Under the pieces are notes generated by a model. That model did not search any database and was not told where the DNA came from. It worked only from the letters and a program-made list of their open reading frames with translations. The position numbers and the translations under genes were made by a program. Below, in pieces: positions 1-7,953 of a stretch of DNA of 51,730 bases. The first letter of the stretch is position 1; each line of letters begins with the position of its first letter. The stretch spans positions 1 through 51,730 of the forward strand of contig CAZGTQ010000048.1 of NCBI GenBank assembly GCA_964528575.1. Reading direction: 5' to 3'. Source of the stretch: CAZGTQ01 sp964528575 (lineage in GTDB: Bacteria; Planctomycetota; UBA1135; GCA-002686595).

Positions 1-1
1 G

Positions 2-169
2 CTCGGCCCGAACGGCGACGCGCTCGCGAGCTTCACGCTCCCGCCCGGCGCGGCACCGCAGCTCGCCGGCTTCACGGTCGCGCACGCCTACGTCGTGTTC
101 AGCTTGCCGCCGCAGGTCCCGGTCGCGGTGTTCGTCAGCGAGGCGGAGACGGTGGACCTCGTCCCGTGA
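2..169 (+). CDS. C-terminus of a secreted protein (partial, 5' end outside window)
   Basis: Only the last 55 residues are visible; the frame is open to the left edge and stops at TGA 167-169. The segment FTLPPGAAPQLAG, then HAYVVF and FVS, closely matches the last 55 or so residues of the FG-GAP protein at 4090-5715 (FTLPPNAPASLAG, HAYAVI, FVS), so both carry the same C-terminal beta-rich domain. That protein has a signal peptide, which suggests this one is also exported. What precedes the domain cannot be seen and no function is assigned. It is followed by a hairpin and by dinB, which converges on it. Confidence 0.7.
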   Translation, partial: LGPNGDALASFTLPPGAAPQLAGFTVAHAYVVFSLPPQVPVAVFVSEAETVDLVP

Positions 170-182
170 GAGCGTCCGCTCG

Positions 183-199
183 CCGCGGCGCCGCCGCGG
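183..199. terminator. Hairpin between convergent genes, possible bidirectional terminator
   Basis: CCGCGGC and GCCGCGG form a 7-bp GC-only stem with a 3-nt loop in the 43-bp gap between two convergent genes. GAGCGTCCG flanks it as a direct repeat (170-178 and 202-210). There is no T-run, so a terminator role rests on position and stem only. Confidence 0.35.
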
Positions 200-212
200 T
201 CGAGCGTCCGGC

Positions 213-1430
213 TCAACGTCCGTCGACGCCCTGCGTGCGCGCGCGGCCGAGCAGGCTCGCGGGCACGACCGTGCCGCGGCCGTACTTCGCGCGCAGGCGG
301 TCGAGGCCGGCGACGGCGAGCTCGAGGCGCTCGGGGCCGGGTGGATCGGGCGCGCGCAACGGGTCGTCGAACAGGCGGCCCTGCACGGGCGCGCGCACGT
401 CCTCGAGGTTGGAGACCTGCACCCCGAGCAGGCGCAGCGGGCGGTTCGGCACGCGCTCGAGCAGCTCGCGCGCCGTCGCGTAGATGCGCGGGCCGAGATT
501 GGTCGCGAACTCGAGCGTGCGCGAGCGCGTCACGGTCTTGAAGTCGGCGAAGCGCGCCTTGAGCGAGATCGTGCGGCCGCGCAGGCCGCGGTTGCGCAGC
601 TCGTAGGCGACCTCCTCGCAGAACTCGTAGAGGGAGACGCGCAGCTCGTCGCGGTTCGCCACGTCCTCGGGGAACGTGCGCTCCATGCCGTGCGAGCGGT
701 CCGGCCGGCGCGGGTTGACGCGGCGCGGGTCGACGCCGTGCGCGAGGTCGTAGATCCACGCGCCCGACGAGCCGAACTCGCGCAGCACGTCGATGCGCTC
801 GCGCCGCGCGAGATCGCCGACCGTGCGCACGCCCAAGCTCTCGAGGCGCTTCGCCGTGCGCTCGCCGACGCCGAAGATCTTCGACACCGGCAGCGGGTCG
901 AGCACGTCGCGCACCTCGTGCGCGCGCACGACGCGGAAGCCGTCCGGCTTGTCGAGGTCGGACGCGAGCTTGGCGACGAACTTCGTCGGCGCGATGCCGA
1001 TCGACGCGACGAGACCGGTCTCGCGCAGGATGTCGCGCCGGATCGAGCGGCCGATCGCGATCGAGTCGCCGTGCAGGCGCTCGCAGCCCGAGACGTCGAG
1101 GAACGCCTCGTCGAGCGAGAGCGGCTCGACGAGCGGCGTGAAGCGCAGGAAGATCTCCATGATCTGCCGCGAGACCGCCGTGTAGCGCTCGAAGTCGGGC
1201 GGCAGGAGCACGAGGTCGGGGCACAGGACGAGCGCGCGCGCCGTCGGCATCGCGGAGTGCACGCCGTACGCGCGCGCGGCGTAGCTCGCCGCCGAGATCA
1301 CGCCGCGCCTGTCCGCGCGCCCGCCGACGGCGACCGGCTTGCCGGCCAGGCTCGGATCGTCGCGGATCTCGACCGACGCGTAGAACGCGTCCATGTCCAC
1401 ATGGAGGATGGGAGGCGCGTCCGAGGTCAT
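213..1430 (-). CDS. dinB: DNA polymerase IV (Y-family translesion polymerase)
   Basis: 405 residues. Error-prone Y-family polymerase that extends past damaged or mismatched template. The N-terminus has the metal-binding HVDMDAFYASVE motif (Asp12) and the second acidic pair is in SLDEAFLD (Asp107, Glu108), the expected catalytic trio. ERYTAVS, the helix-hairpin-helix GVGERTAKRLESLG and a little-finger domain follow in order. QGRLF near residue 350 resembles a beta-clamp binding motif. The ATG at 1430 places the HVDMD motif ten residues in, as in the family. On the opposite strand, facing outward, is oleA; TTGACG at 1471-1466 (minus strand) is a possible -35 element. No LexA-type box was recognised. 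Length is slightly above the family norm because of a low-complexity C-terminus. Confidence 0.95.
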   Translation of the reverse strand: MTSDAPPILHVDMDAFYASVEIRDDPSLAGKPVAVGGRADRRGVISAASYAARAYGVHSAMPTARALVLCPDLVLLPPDFERYTAVSRQIMEIFLRFTPLVEPLSLDEAFLDVSGCERLHGDSIAIGRSIRRDILRETGLVASIGIAPTKFVAKLASDLDKPDGFRVVRAHEVRDVLDPLPVSKIFGVGERTAKRLESLGVRTVGDLARRERIDVLREFGSSGAWIYDLAHGVDPRRVNPRRPDRSHGMERTFPEDVANRDELRVSLYEFCEEVAYELRNRGLRGRTISLKARFADFKTVTRSRTLEFATNLGPRIYATARELLERVPNRPLRLLGVQVSNLEDVRAPVQGRLFDDPLRAPDPPGPERLELAVAGLDRLRAKYGRGTVVPASLLGRARTQGVDGR

Positions 1431-1516
1431 GGCGTCCCGCCAGAGTGCCGCCCCGCGCGCGAATCCGTCAACTCCCGCGAACCCGGGGCCGCTCGGGACT
1501 ACCCTCTTCGGCCTCC

Positions 1517-2554
1517 ATGCGCTTCGAGAAGGTTCGCATCGCCGGCCTCGGGCACGCCGTGCCCGACCGGGTCGTCACGTCCGACGAGCTCGAGGAGCGG
1601 CTCGCCCCGCTCTACGACCGGCTCGGCCTGCGGGTCGGGCGGCTCGAGCTGATGAGCGGGATCCGCGAGCGCCGGCGCTGGGAGCCGGGCACGCGGCCGA
1701 GCGACGTCGCCGCCCTCGCCGGCCGCCGCGCGCTCGAGGCGTCCGGCGTCGCGCCCGACCGGATCGGGTGCCTCGTCCACGCGGCGGTGTGCCGCGACTT
1801 CCTCGAGCCCGCGACCGCGTCGGTCGTGCACCGCCACCTCGAGCTGCCGTCGACGTGCCAGGCCTTCGACCTGTCGAACGCTTGTCTCGGCTTCGCGAAC
1901 GCGATGATCGTCGTCGCCGAGATGATCGAGCGCGGCACGATCGACGCGGGGCTCGTCGTCGCGGGCGAGGATGGGGCGCCGCTCGTCGACGCGACCGTGC
2001 GCGCGCTGCTCGCCGACCCCGCCGCCGACCGCGCGACGGTCAAAGCCGCCTTCGCGTCGTTCACGATCGGCTCGGCGGCCGCGGCGATGGTGCTCGCGCG
2101 CGAGGGCGCGACGGACGCGCAGCACCGCCTCGCCGGCGGCGTCGCGCGCGCGGCGACCGAGCACGTCGATCTGTGCCAGGGCGACGTGCGCGAAGGGCAC
2201 GGCGGGCCGCTCATGGAGACCGACTCCGAGGCGCTGTTGCACGCCGGCAACCGGCTCGCGGCGTCGACGTGGGAGGCGTTCACGAGCGAGCTCGGCTGGA
2301 GCGCTGCGTCGGTGCAGCGCATCGTCACGCACCAGGTCGGCGCGGCGCACCGGCGGCTCCTGTTCGAGACGCTCGGGCTCGACGTCGCGCGCGACTACCC
2401 CACCGTCGAGCGGCTCGGCAACTGCGGCTCGGTGTCGTTGCCGATCAGCCTCGCGCTCGCGGTCGAGGACGACTTCGTGCGCGCGGGCGAGCGGGTCGCG
2501 CTGCTCGGCATCGGCAGCGGGCTGCACTGCCTGATGCTCGGCGTCGAGTGGTAG
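1517..2554 (+). CDS. oleA: OleA, acyl-CoA/acyl-thioester Claisen condensing enzyme
   Basis: 345 residues, thiolase fold. OleA joins two fatty acyl thioesters head-to-head to a 2-alkyl-3-ketoalkanoate, the first step of long-chain olefin synthesis. Cys123 (LSNACLGF), His272 (THQVGAAH) and Asn302 (LGNCGS) form the ketosynthase-III triad. Glu97 in FLEPAT lies 26 residues before the cysteine, the same spacing as Glu117/Cys143 of Xanthomonas OleA, which separates OleA from ordinary FabH. The start MRFEKVRIAGLG at 1517 fits the family; the open frame extends upstream only as Arg-rich sequence. TACCCT at 1500-1505 may be a -10 element; no Shine-Dalgarno is visible. oleBCD lie 10.5 kb downstream, so this gene is detached from its partners. 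Confidence 0.88.
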   Translation: MRFEKVRIAGLGHAVPDRVVTSDELEERLAPLYDRLGLRVGRLELMSGIRERRRWEPGTRPSDVAALAGRRALEASGVAPDRIGCLVHAAVCRDFLEPATASVVHRHLELPSTCQAFDLSNACLGFANAMIVVAEMIERGTIDAGLVVAGEDGAPLVDATVRALLADPAADRATVKAAFASFTIGSAAAAMVLAREGATDAQHRLAGGVARAATEHVDLCQGDVREGHGGPLMETDSEALLHAGNRLAASTWEAFTSELGWSAASVQRIVTHQVGAAHRRLLFETLGLDVARDYPTVERLGNCGSVSLPISLALAVEDDFVRAGERVALLGIGSGLHCLMLGVEW

Positions 2555-2598
2555 CGGCGCCAGCCGCTCCAGCAAGGAAGGCGTAAAGCGGGCCGGCA

Positions 2599-2620
2599 GG
2601 GCGCAACCGGACCGGCGCCC
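2599..2620 (+). terminator. Hairpin after oleA
   Basis: GGGCGC (2599-2604) pairs with GCGCCC (2615-2620) around a 10-nt loop, 45 bases after the oleA stop and before the next gene. There is no T-run. A weak candidate for ending the oleA transcript. Confidence 0.25.
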
Positions 2621-2665
2621 GAGGGTAGAGCTATTCCCCCCGCTCCGGGCCGCTCCTCTCGTCGC

Positions 2666-4060
2666 ATGCACCCACGAGTCCGACTACTCCCGCCCCGGGT
2701 GGTGCGCGGGGGCGCGCTGATTCTCTGCGCAGCGGTCCCGGCGCTCGGTCAGGGCTTCCAGCCGCGGATGGGCGAGCCGCTGCGGGGCCTCACGCCGGCG
2801 GAGCGCGCGCGCTTCGACGCGGGCGCGGCGGCGTTCGAGCGCTCGTTCCTCCCGTCGGAGGGGCTGGGGCCGGTGTTCAACGACCAGAGCTGCGCGGTGT
2901 GTCACTTCGAGCCGCGCGCGGGCGGCGGGAGCACGCGCACCGTCACGCGCTTCGGGCGCGCGGGCGCTCCGTTCGATCCGCTCGTGCACCGCGGCGGCTC
3001 GCTCCTGCAGACGCTCGCGCTCGACGTCGCGGTGCAGGAGCTGCTTCCTCCCGAGGCCGACGTCGTCGCGTCGCGCGCGACGACCCCGCTCTTCGGCCTC
3101 GGCCTGGTCGAAGCGATCGGGGACGACGAGCTCGTCGCGCTGGCCGCCGCGCAGCCGCCCGCGGTCGCGGGCACGCCGCACTTCGTCACGCCGCTGGGCG
3201 GCGGCGCGCTGCGCGTCGGGCGTTTCGGGTGGAAAGCGCAGATCGCGACGCTGCTCGACTTCTCCGCGGACGCGACGCTCGAGGAGCTCGGCATCACGAA
3301 CCGGCTGCTGCCGGCGGAGAACGCGCCCGGCGGCGACGTTCGGAAGCTCGTATGGGACACGGTGCCGGACCCGGAGGACGGGCCCGACGCCGCGGGCCTC
3401 GACTTCATCGATCGCGTCGCCGATTTCCAGCGCATGCTCGCGCCGCCGCCGCAGACGCCGCGCTCGGGCATGGCGGGCGAGGCGCTGTTCGAGGCGATCG
3501 GCTGCGCCGCGTGCCACGTGCCGAGCTTCACGACTCCGCCGAGCGCGCCGATCGCGGCGCTCGCCGGCGTCGCGTTCCGGCCGTACTCCGACTTCCTGCT
3601 GCACGACGTCGGCGCGCTGGGCGATGCGATCGTGCAGGGCGCGGCGAGCGAGACGGCGATGCGCACCGCGCCGCTGTGGGGCCTCGCGCACCGCACGCGC
3701 TTCCTGCACGACGGGCGCGCGGGCGGCGCTGCGTGGGACGACGGCGTGCGCGCGGCGATCGCCGAGCACGCCGGCGACGCGAGCGCGTCGCGCGACGCGT
3801 TCGGCGCGCTCGCGCCGGCGGACGAAGCGCGCGTGCTCGCGTTCCTCGCGTCGCTCGGCCGCGCCGAGCTCGACGTCGACGGGGACCACGACGTCGACGC
3901 GCTCGACTGGGCCGGAGTCGAGGCCTTCGCGACGGCGCCGGGCGCGGGCTCCGTCGCTCCCGACGACGCCGCGGCGCTCGCCGACGTCGATGCCGACGGC
4001 GACGTCGACCTCGCCGACCTCGCGCTCTTCCAACGCGCCTTCACCGGCGCGGCCCCCTGA
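2666..4060 (+). CDS. Secreted di-haem cytochrome (DHOR/COG3488-like) with dockerin-like C-terminus
   Basis: 464 residues. A signal peptide (about 1-29, ending VPALGQG) is followed by a domain with two c-type haem motifs, CAVCH (76-80) and CAACH (280-284). The conserved FNDQSC, GRFGWKAQ and LWGLAHRTRFLHDGRA segments are typical of the di-haem oxidoreductase/peroxidase-like family (COG3488). Such proteins act in the periplasm or at the surface; the exact substrate here is unknown. Residues 403-414 and 440-451 are two calcium-loop motifs of dockerin type (DVDGDHDVD, DVDADGDVD), common at the ends of planctomycete secreted proteins. The next gene starts 29 bp downstream with a good ribosome site, so the two may be co-transcribed. 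ATG 2666 is chosen because it gives a complete signal peptide. Confidence 0.85.
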   Translation: MHPRVRLLPPRVVRGGALILCAAVPALGQGFQPRMGEPLRGLTPAERARFDAGAAAFERSFLPSEGLGPVFNDQSCAVCHFEPRAGGGSTRTVTRFGRAGAPFDPLVHRGGSLLQTLALDVAVQELLPPEADVVASRATTPLFGLGLVEAIGDDELVALAAAQPPAVAGTPHFVTPLGGGALRVGRFGWKAQIATLLDFSADATLEELGITNRLLPAENAPGGDVRKLVWDTVPDPEDGPDAAGLDFIDRVADFQRMLAPPPQTPRSGMAGEALFEAIGCAACHVPSFTTPPSAPIAALAGVAFRPYSDFLLHDVGALGDAIVQGAASETAMRTAPLWGLAHRTRFLHDGRAGGAAWDDGVRAAIAEHAGDASASRDAFGALAPADEARVLAFLASLGRAELDVDGDHDVDALDWAGVEAFATAPGAGSVAPDDAAALADVDADGDVDLADLALFQRAFTGAAP

Positions 4061-4089
4061 CGCGCCCCCCCCGCCAAGAGGAGAACCCC

Positions 4090-5715
4090 ATGGCCCTTCG
4101 CTCTCTCGGAGCCGCCGGCGTCCTGATCGCCCTCGCGCTCCCCTCCGCAGCCCGCGCGCAATGCGAGGTCGCGCGCTTCGTCGCTCCCGACGCGGCCGCG
4201 GGCGACCTCTTCGGCATCGCCGCCGATCTCTCCGGCGACGTCGCGGTCGTGGGCTCCGAGTTCGACGACGACGCGGCGATGAGCTCGGGATCGGCGTACG
4301 TGTACGAGCGCGCCGGCGGCGCGTGGGCGCTCGCGGCGAAGCTGACGGCGAGCGACGCCGACTTCGACGACCGCTTCGGCTTCGCGGTCGCGGCGTCGGG
4401 CGACCGCGTCGCCGTCACGTCGCGCTACAACGCCGACCTCGGCTACGGCACGGGATCGGTGTACGTGTTCGAGCGGCAGGCGAGCGGCTGGGTCGAGACG
4501 GCGAAGCTGCTGCCCGACGACGCGGGGCCGAACAAGCTGTTCGGCACGTCGGTCTCGCTCGACGGCGACCGCATGCTCGTCGGCGCGAGCGCGGACACGC
4601 ACGCGGTCTCGCAGGCGGGCTCCGCGTACCTGTTCGAGCACGACGGCACGAGCTGGAAGCAGGTCGCCAAGCTCGTCGCGAGCGACCCGGGCACGGGCGA
4701 CCGCTACGGCGACCGCACCGCGCTCAGCGGCGACGTTGCGGTCGTCGCGTCGTTCGCAGACGACGACCTCGGCTCGGCGTCGGGCTCGGCGTACGTGTAC
4801 GAGCGCCAGGGGACGCAGTGGGTGCAGACCCAGAAGCTGCTCGCGAGCGACGGCCAGGCGGACGACCGCCTCGGCGTCGCGCTCGCGATCGACGGCGAGC
4901 GGATCTTCGTCGGCTCGACGGCGAACGTCGTCGGCACGGCCTCCGGGGCGGTGTACGTGTTCCGGCGCCAGGGCAGCACGTGGGCGCAGACGACGAAGCT
5001 CGTCCCGAGCGATGCGACGTCGATGCAACTGTTCGGAGCCGCCATCGACGCGGACGGCGGGCAAGTGCTCGTCGGCGCGTGGCGCGACAACTTGCTCGGC
5101 ACGTTCGCGGGGTCGGCGTACGTCTTCGAGCGCGAGCCGGCGGGCTGGGTGCAGAGGGCGCGGCTCACCGGCGACGCGGTCGACGCGGACGACCAGTTCG
5201 GCTTCGCCGTGGCGCTCGAGGGCGCGACGGCGCTCGTCGGAGCGCGCGGCGACGACGCCCAGGGGTTCGGCACCGGCGCGGCGTACCTGTTCTCGCTCGG
5301 CGGACTCGAGGCGGCGGCGATCTCGGCGTGCCCCGGCGAGGTCTTCCTCGCGGAGGGCGGCGAGCAACAGATCGACGTCTCGCCCGGAGCTGCGTTCGCC
5401 GGGCAGGTCTACCTCGTGCTCGGCTCGTTCACGGGAGCCACGCCCGGGATCGCGCTCGGCGGCGGGCTCACGCTCCCCCTGAACGCGGACCCCTACCTCG
5501 AGTACACGCTCCTGCACCCGAATGCCGCGCCGCTCGCCGCCTCGCTCGGAGTGCTCGACGCCGCGGGGACGGGGCAGGCGCGCTTCACGCTCCCGCCGAA
5601 CGCGCCCGCCTCGCTCGCGGGCCTCTTGCTCCGGCACGCGTACGCCGTGATCGACCCGCTGACGCTGAAGCCGACGTTCGTCAGCCCGCCGGCGCCGCTG
5701 CGGCTCGATCCGTAG
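4090..5715 (+). CDS. Secreted seven-repeat FG-GAP (beta-propeller) protein
   Basis: 541 residues. A signal peptide (about 1-25, LALPSAARAQC) leads into seven repeats of about 53 residues. Each has a D-x-FG-x-A core, a GD-x-A/L-x-VG strand and a SGSAYVYER strand, the pattern of FG-GAP blades that fold as a seven-bladed beta-propeller. A beta-rich C-terminal domain (about residues 410-541) ends in FTLPPNAPASLAG, HAYAVI and FVS and matches the partial protein at 2-169. The start at 4090 follows AAGAGGAG (4075-4082) at ideal spacing; a longer upstream frame is Arg-rich shadow. Probably extracellular or surface-attached; partner or ligand unknown. Confidence 0.88.
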   Translation: MALRSLGAAGVLIALALPSAARAQCEVARFVAPDAAAGDLFGIAADLSGDVAVVGSEFDDDAAMSSGSAYVYERAGGAWALAAKLTASDADFDDRFGFAVAASGDRVAVTSRYNADLGYGTGSVYVFERQASGWVETAKLLPDDAGPNKLFGTSVSLDGDRMLVGASADTHAVSQAGSAYLFEHDGTSWKQVAKLVASDPGTGDRYGDRTALSGDVAVVASFADDDLGSASGSAYVYERQGTQWVQTQKLLASDGQADDRLGVALAIDGERIFVGSTANVVGTASGAVYVFRRQGSTWAQTTKLVPSDATSMQLFGAAIDADGGQVLVGAWRDNLLGTFAGSAYVFEREPAGWVQRARLTGDAVDADDQFGFAVALEGATALVGARGDDAQGFGTGAAYLFSLGGLEAAAISACPGEVFLAEGGEQQIDVSPGAAFAGQVYLVLGSFTGATPGIALGGGLTLPLNADPYLEYTLLHPNAAPLAASLGVLDAAGTGQARFTLPPNAPASLAGLLLRHAYAVIDPLTLKPTFVSPPAPLRLDP

Positions 5716-5840
5716 CGGGCGGGGCGCCGGCGCGGATTCGTCGGGCGGCGGGCGACACCCGCAGGGGCCCGCCTCGGTCATGCCCGGTGGAGGGCGGGGG
5801 TGGCGGTGGACCCCCCCGGACCGAGGTGCGGGCGGAGCCC

Positions 5841-5884
5841 CCTTTGCTGGCCCCCCCCTTTGCTGGCCGCCCCCTTTGCTGGCC
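5841..5884. repeat. Three-copy 16-bp tandem repeat
   Basis: CCTTTGCTGGCC recurs at 5841, 5857 and 5873, exactly 16 bp apart, with C/G-only linkers. It lies in the gap after the FG-GAP gene. Function unknown; it may be slippage-derived. Confidence 0.85.
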
Positions 5885-5993
5885 GCCCTTGGGGACCGCG
5901 GCCGCCCGCGGCGGTCTTCCGGGGCCGGATCGTTTTTCCGATCTCGCCATGGACTCTCTCGCTCCCCCGGCTTTAGATACGCCGCGCTCATGG

Positions 5994-6013
5994 ATGTCAG
6001 AAATTCTTGACAT
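5994..6013. promoter_or_regulatory. 20-bp imperfect palindrome, candidate operator of the GbsR-type regulator
   Basis: ATGTCAGAAATTCTTGACAT: the 10-bp arms match at 8 of 10 positions around a central AATT. It lies 45 bp before the start of the MarR/GbsR-family gene and downstream of the possible -10 TTTAGATAC. MarR-family dimers usually bind palindromes of this size near their own promoter, so autoregulation of the operon is likely but inferred. Confidence 0.5.
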
Positions 6014-6058
6014 CCGCGAGGGAAGCGCGCCTCCGCCGCGATCCGAAGTGCGACTGCC

Positions 6059-6703
6059 ATGTCCGAGCTCGAATCCCCGGCCACGACCGACGAACCGATC
6101 CTCGAGGAGGAGCTCCGCGCCGAGCTCCCCACGTTCGAGCTGTTCTTCAAGACGTTCGGCTTCAAGCGCGTCCACGGGCGCGTGTGGGGCCTGCTGGTCC
6201 TGTCGGACCGGTCGCTCTCGTCGCGCGAGATCTCGACCGAGCTCGGTCTGTCGCAGGGCTCGACGAGCACGACGATCAACGAGCTGTCGGAGTGGGGCGC
6301 GATCACGTCCGAGTTCTCGAACGCGCGTCGCTGCCACCTGCACGCGCCCGTCGGGAACGCGCTCTCGATCGTCGCGACCGTGTTCCGCCGCCGCGAGCAG
6401 GTCGCCTTCCAGGCGTTCCGCAAGACCGCGATCCGCTCGCTCGAGTTCGTCTCGAACCGCTACGGCGAGCGCGACCCGCGCGTGCTCACGCTGCGCTCGA
6501 TCATCGCGACGTGCGACATCGCCGAGGCGCTCATGCAACTCGTCTTCAGCGCCGTTTCGAGCGCGCTGGGCGATCCCCAGAGCATCCTCGCCAAGGCGAT
6601 CTCGACCGCGTTGAAGATCGGCGTCGGCGTTCCCGCGAAGCTGCTCCGCCGGGACGAGAGCACGGTCGAGCGTCTCGCAGACGCGCGCTCTCCGGGCAGG
6701 TAG
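6059..6703 (+). CDS. GbsR/MarR-family transcriptional regulator
   Basis: 214 residues. Residues about 35-90 form a winged helix-turn-helix with the GbsR-like pattern GRVWGLLVLSDR, EISTELGLSQGSTS, NELSEWGAI (COG1510). A helical C-terminal half probably serves dimerisation or ligand sensing; the ligand is unknown. It is the first gene of the biosynthetic operon and ends 2 bp before the ketosynthase start, so it probably controls this pathway. The palindrome at 5994-6013 is a candidate operator. No good Shine-Dalgarno precedes ATG 6059, but it is the start that gives a family-length N-terminus. Confidence 0.82.
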   Translation: MSELESPATTDEPILEEELRAELPTFELFFKTFGFKRVHGRVWGLLVLSDRSLSSREISTELGLSQGSTSTTINELSEWGAITSEFSNARRCHLHAPVGNALSIVATVFRRREQVAFQAFRKTAIRSLEFVSNRYGERDPRVLTLRSIIATCDIAEALMQLVFSAVSSALGDPQSILAKAISTALKIGVGVPAKLLRRDESTVERLADARSPGR

Positions 6704-6705
6704 CG

Positions 6706-7941
6706 ATGGCTCGCGAGCGGGTCGTCATCACGGGCGTCGGACTGGCGAGCCCGAACGGGAGCTCGCTCGCCGAGGTGCGCGCGAACCTGCTCGCGGGCGT
6801 CTCCGGCGTGCGCGGATACGAGATCCGTCACGTGGGCCGCACGCTCGCGGGCGTGTGCGACTTCGAGAACACGCGGCACCAGAAGCGCAAGGAGCTGCGC
6901 CGCGGCACGCGCGCGGGGAGCATCGCGATCTATTGCGCGAACGAGGCGCTCGCGAGCGCGGGGATCGATCTCGCGCAGCGCGATCGGAGCCGCGTCGGCG
7001 TCTACGTCGGCACGACCGAGCACGGCAACGTCGAGACGGAGAACGAGATCCACTCGGTCGCGCAGTACGGCTTCGACCTCTCGTACTGGTCGCATCACCA
7101 CAACCCGCGCACGGTCGCGAACAACCCCGCGGGCGAGGTCACGCTCAACCTCGCCATCACCGGGCCCGCGTACTGTCTGGGCGGCGCGTGCGCTGCTGGC
7201 AACCTCGGGCTGATCCAGGCGGTGCAGATGCTGCAACTCGGCGAGGTCGACGTCGCGCTCGGCGGCGGCGTCTCCGAGAGCATCCACACGTTCGGCATCT
7301 TCGCGAGCTTCGCCGCGCAGGGCGCGCTCGCCCGCCACGACGATCCGGCGAAGGCCTCGCGGCCGTTCGACGCGGGCCGCAACGGGATCGTCGTCTCCGA
7401 GGGAGGCTGTCTGTACGTGCTCGAGCGGCTCGCCGACGCGCGCGCGCGCGGCGCGCAGCCGATCGCCGAGGTGATCGGTTGGGCCGTCAACTCCGATGCG
7501 TCGGACTTCGTGCTCCCCGACGCAGAGGGCCAGAACAAGTGCATGCGCGCCGCGCTCGCGCACGCTGGGCTCGCCGCGGACGACGTCGACCTCGTCAGCA
7601 CGCACGCGACGTCGACGCCCTCGGGCGACATCGCCGAGTGCGAAGCGCTCCGCTCGGTCTTCGGCGACAGCCGGCGCACGCGCATCAACAACACGAAGAG
7701 CTACGTCGGACACACGATGGGCGCCGCGGGCGCGCTCGAGCTCGCGGGCAACCTCGGCTCGTTCGACGACGGCGTCGTGCACCCGACGATCAACGTCGAC
7801 GCGCTCGACCCTCAGTGCGAGGTGCGCGGCCTCGTGCTCAACGAACCCGAGGAGGTCGGTCGGATCGATACGATCCTGAACTCCTCCTTCGGCATGCTCG
7901 GCATCAACTCGGCCGTCGTCGTGCGGCGTCCCGCCGATTGA
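6706..7941 (+). CDS. FabF-like beta-ketoacyl-ACP synthase
   Basis: 411 residues. Decarboxylating condensing enzyme that extends an acyl-ACP. The catalytic set is complete: Cys162 (GGACAAGN), His300 (STHATSTPSGD), Lys331 and His336 (KSYVGHTMGAAGALE), with SSFGMLGIN near the C-terminus. The nucleophile environment is GGACAAG rather than the usual STACASG. ATG 6706 starts with MARERVVITGVG, the canonical N-terminus, preceded by GGCAGG overlapping the regulator's stop; upstream codons in frame are shadow. It is followed by an ACP and by dehydratase and reductase genes, so it probably elongates a chain on the dedicated carrier. No ketoreductase gene lies in the operon; that step would have to come from primary metabolism. 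Confidence 0.9.
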   Translation: MARERVVITGVGLASPNGSSLAEVRANLLAGVSGVRGYEIRHVGRTLAGVCDFENTRHQKRKELRRGTRAGSIAIYCANEALASAGIDLAQRDRSRVGVYVGTTEHGNVETENEIHSVAQYGFDLSYWSHHHNPRTVANNPAGEVTLNLAITGPAYCLGGACAAGNLGLIQAVQMLQLGEVDVALGGGVSESIHTFGIFASFAAQGALARHDDPAKASRPFDAGRNGIVVSEGGCLYVLERLADARARGAQPIAEVIGWAVNSDASDFVLPDAEGQNKCMRAALAHAGLAADDVDLVSTHATSTPSGDIAECEALRSVFGDSRRTRINNTKSYVGHTMGAAGALELAGNLGSFDDGVVHPTINVDALDPQCEVRGLVLNEPEEVGRIDTILNSSFGMLGINSAVVVRRPAD

Positions 7942-7953
7942 CGACGTCCAAAG

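Larger units (their letters stand above)
5716..6058. other. Intergenic region with GC-rich repeats and regulator promoter area
   Basis: 343 bp without a convincing gene. The first half is extremely C/G-rich with runs of C (for example 5811-5818) and a three-copy 16-bp tandem repeat. The second half is less GC-rich and holds TTTAGATAC (5972-5980), a possible -10 region, and a 20-bp imperfect palindrome. It separates the secreted proteins from the biosynthetic operon and probably contains that operon's promoter. Confidence 0.6.

Noticed and set aside
1517..2554. FabH (3-oxoacyl-ACP synthase III)
   Set aside because: The triad alone would fit, but Glu97 at OleA spacing and the oleBCD genes nearby favour OleA.
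2902..6423. 1173-codon open frame on the minus strand
   Set aside because: Arg-rich, no family motifs, and lies opposite two clear secreted-protein genes. It is open only because stop codons are rare in such GC-rich DNA.
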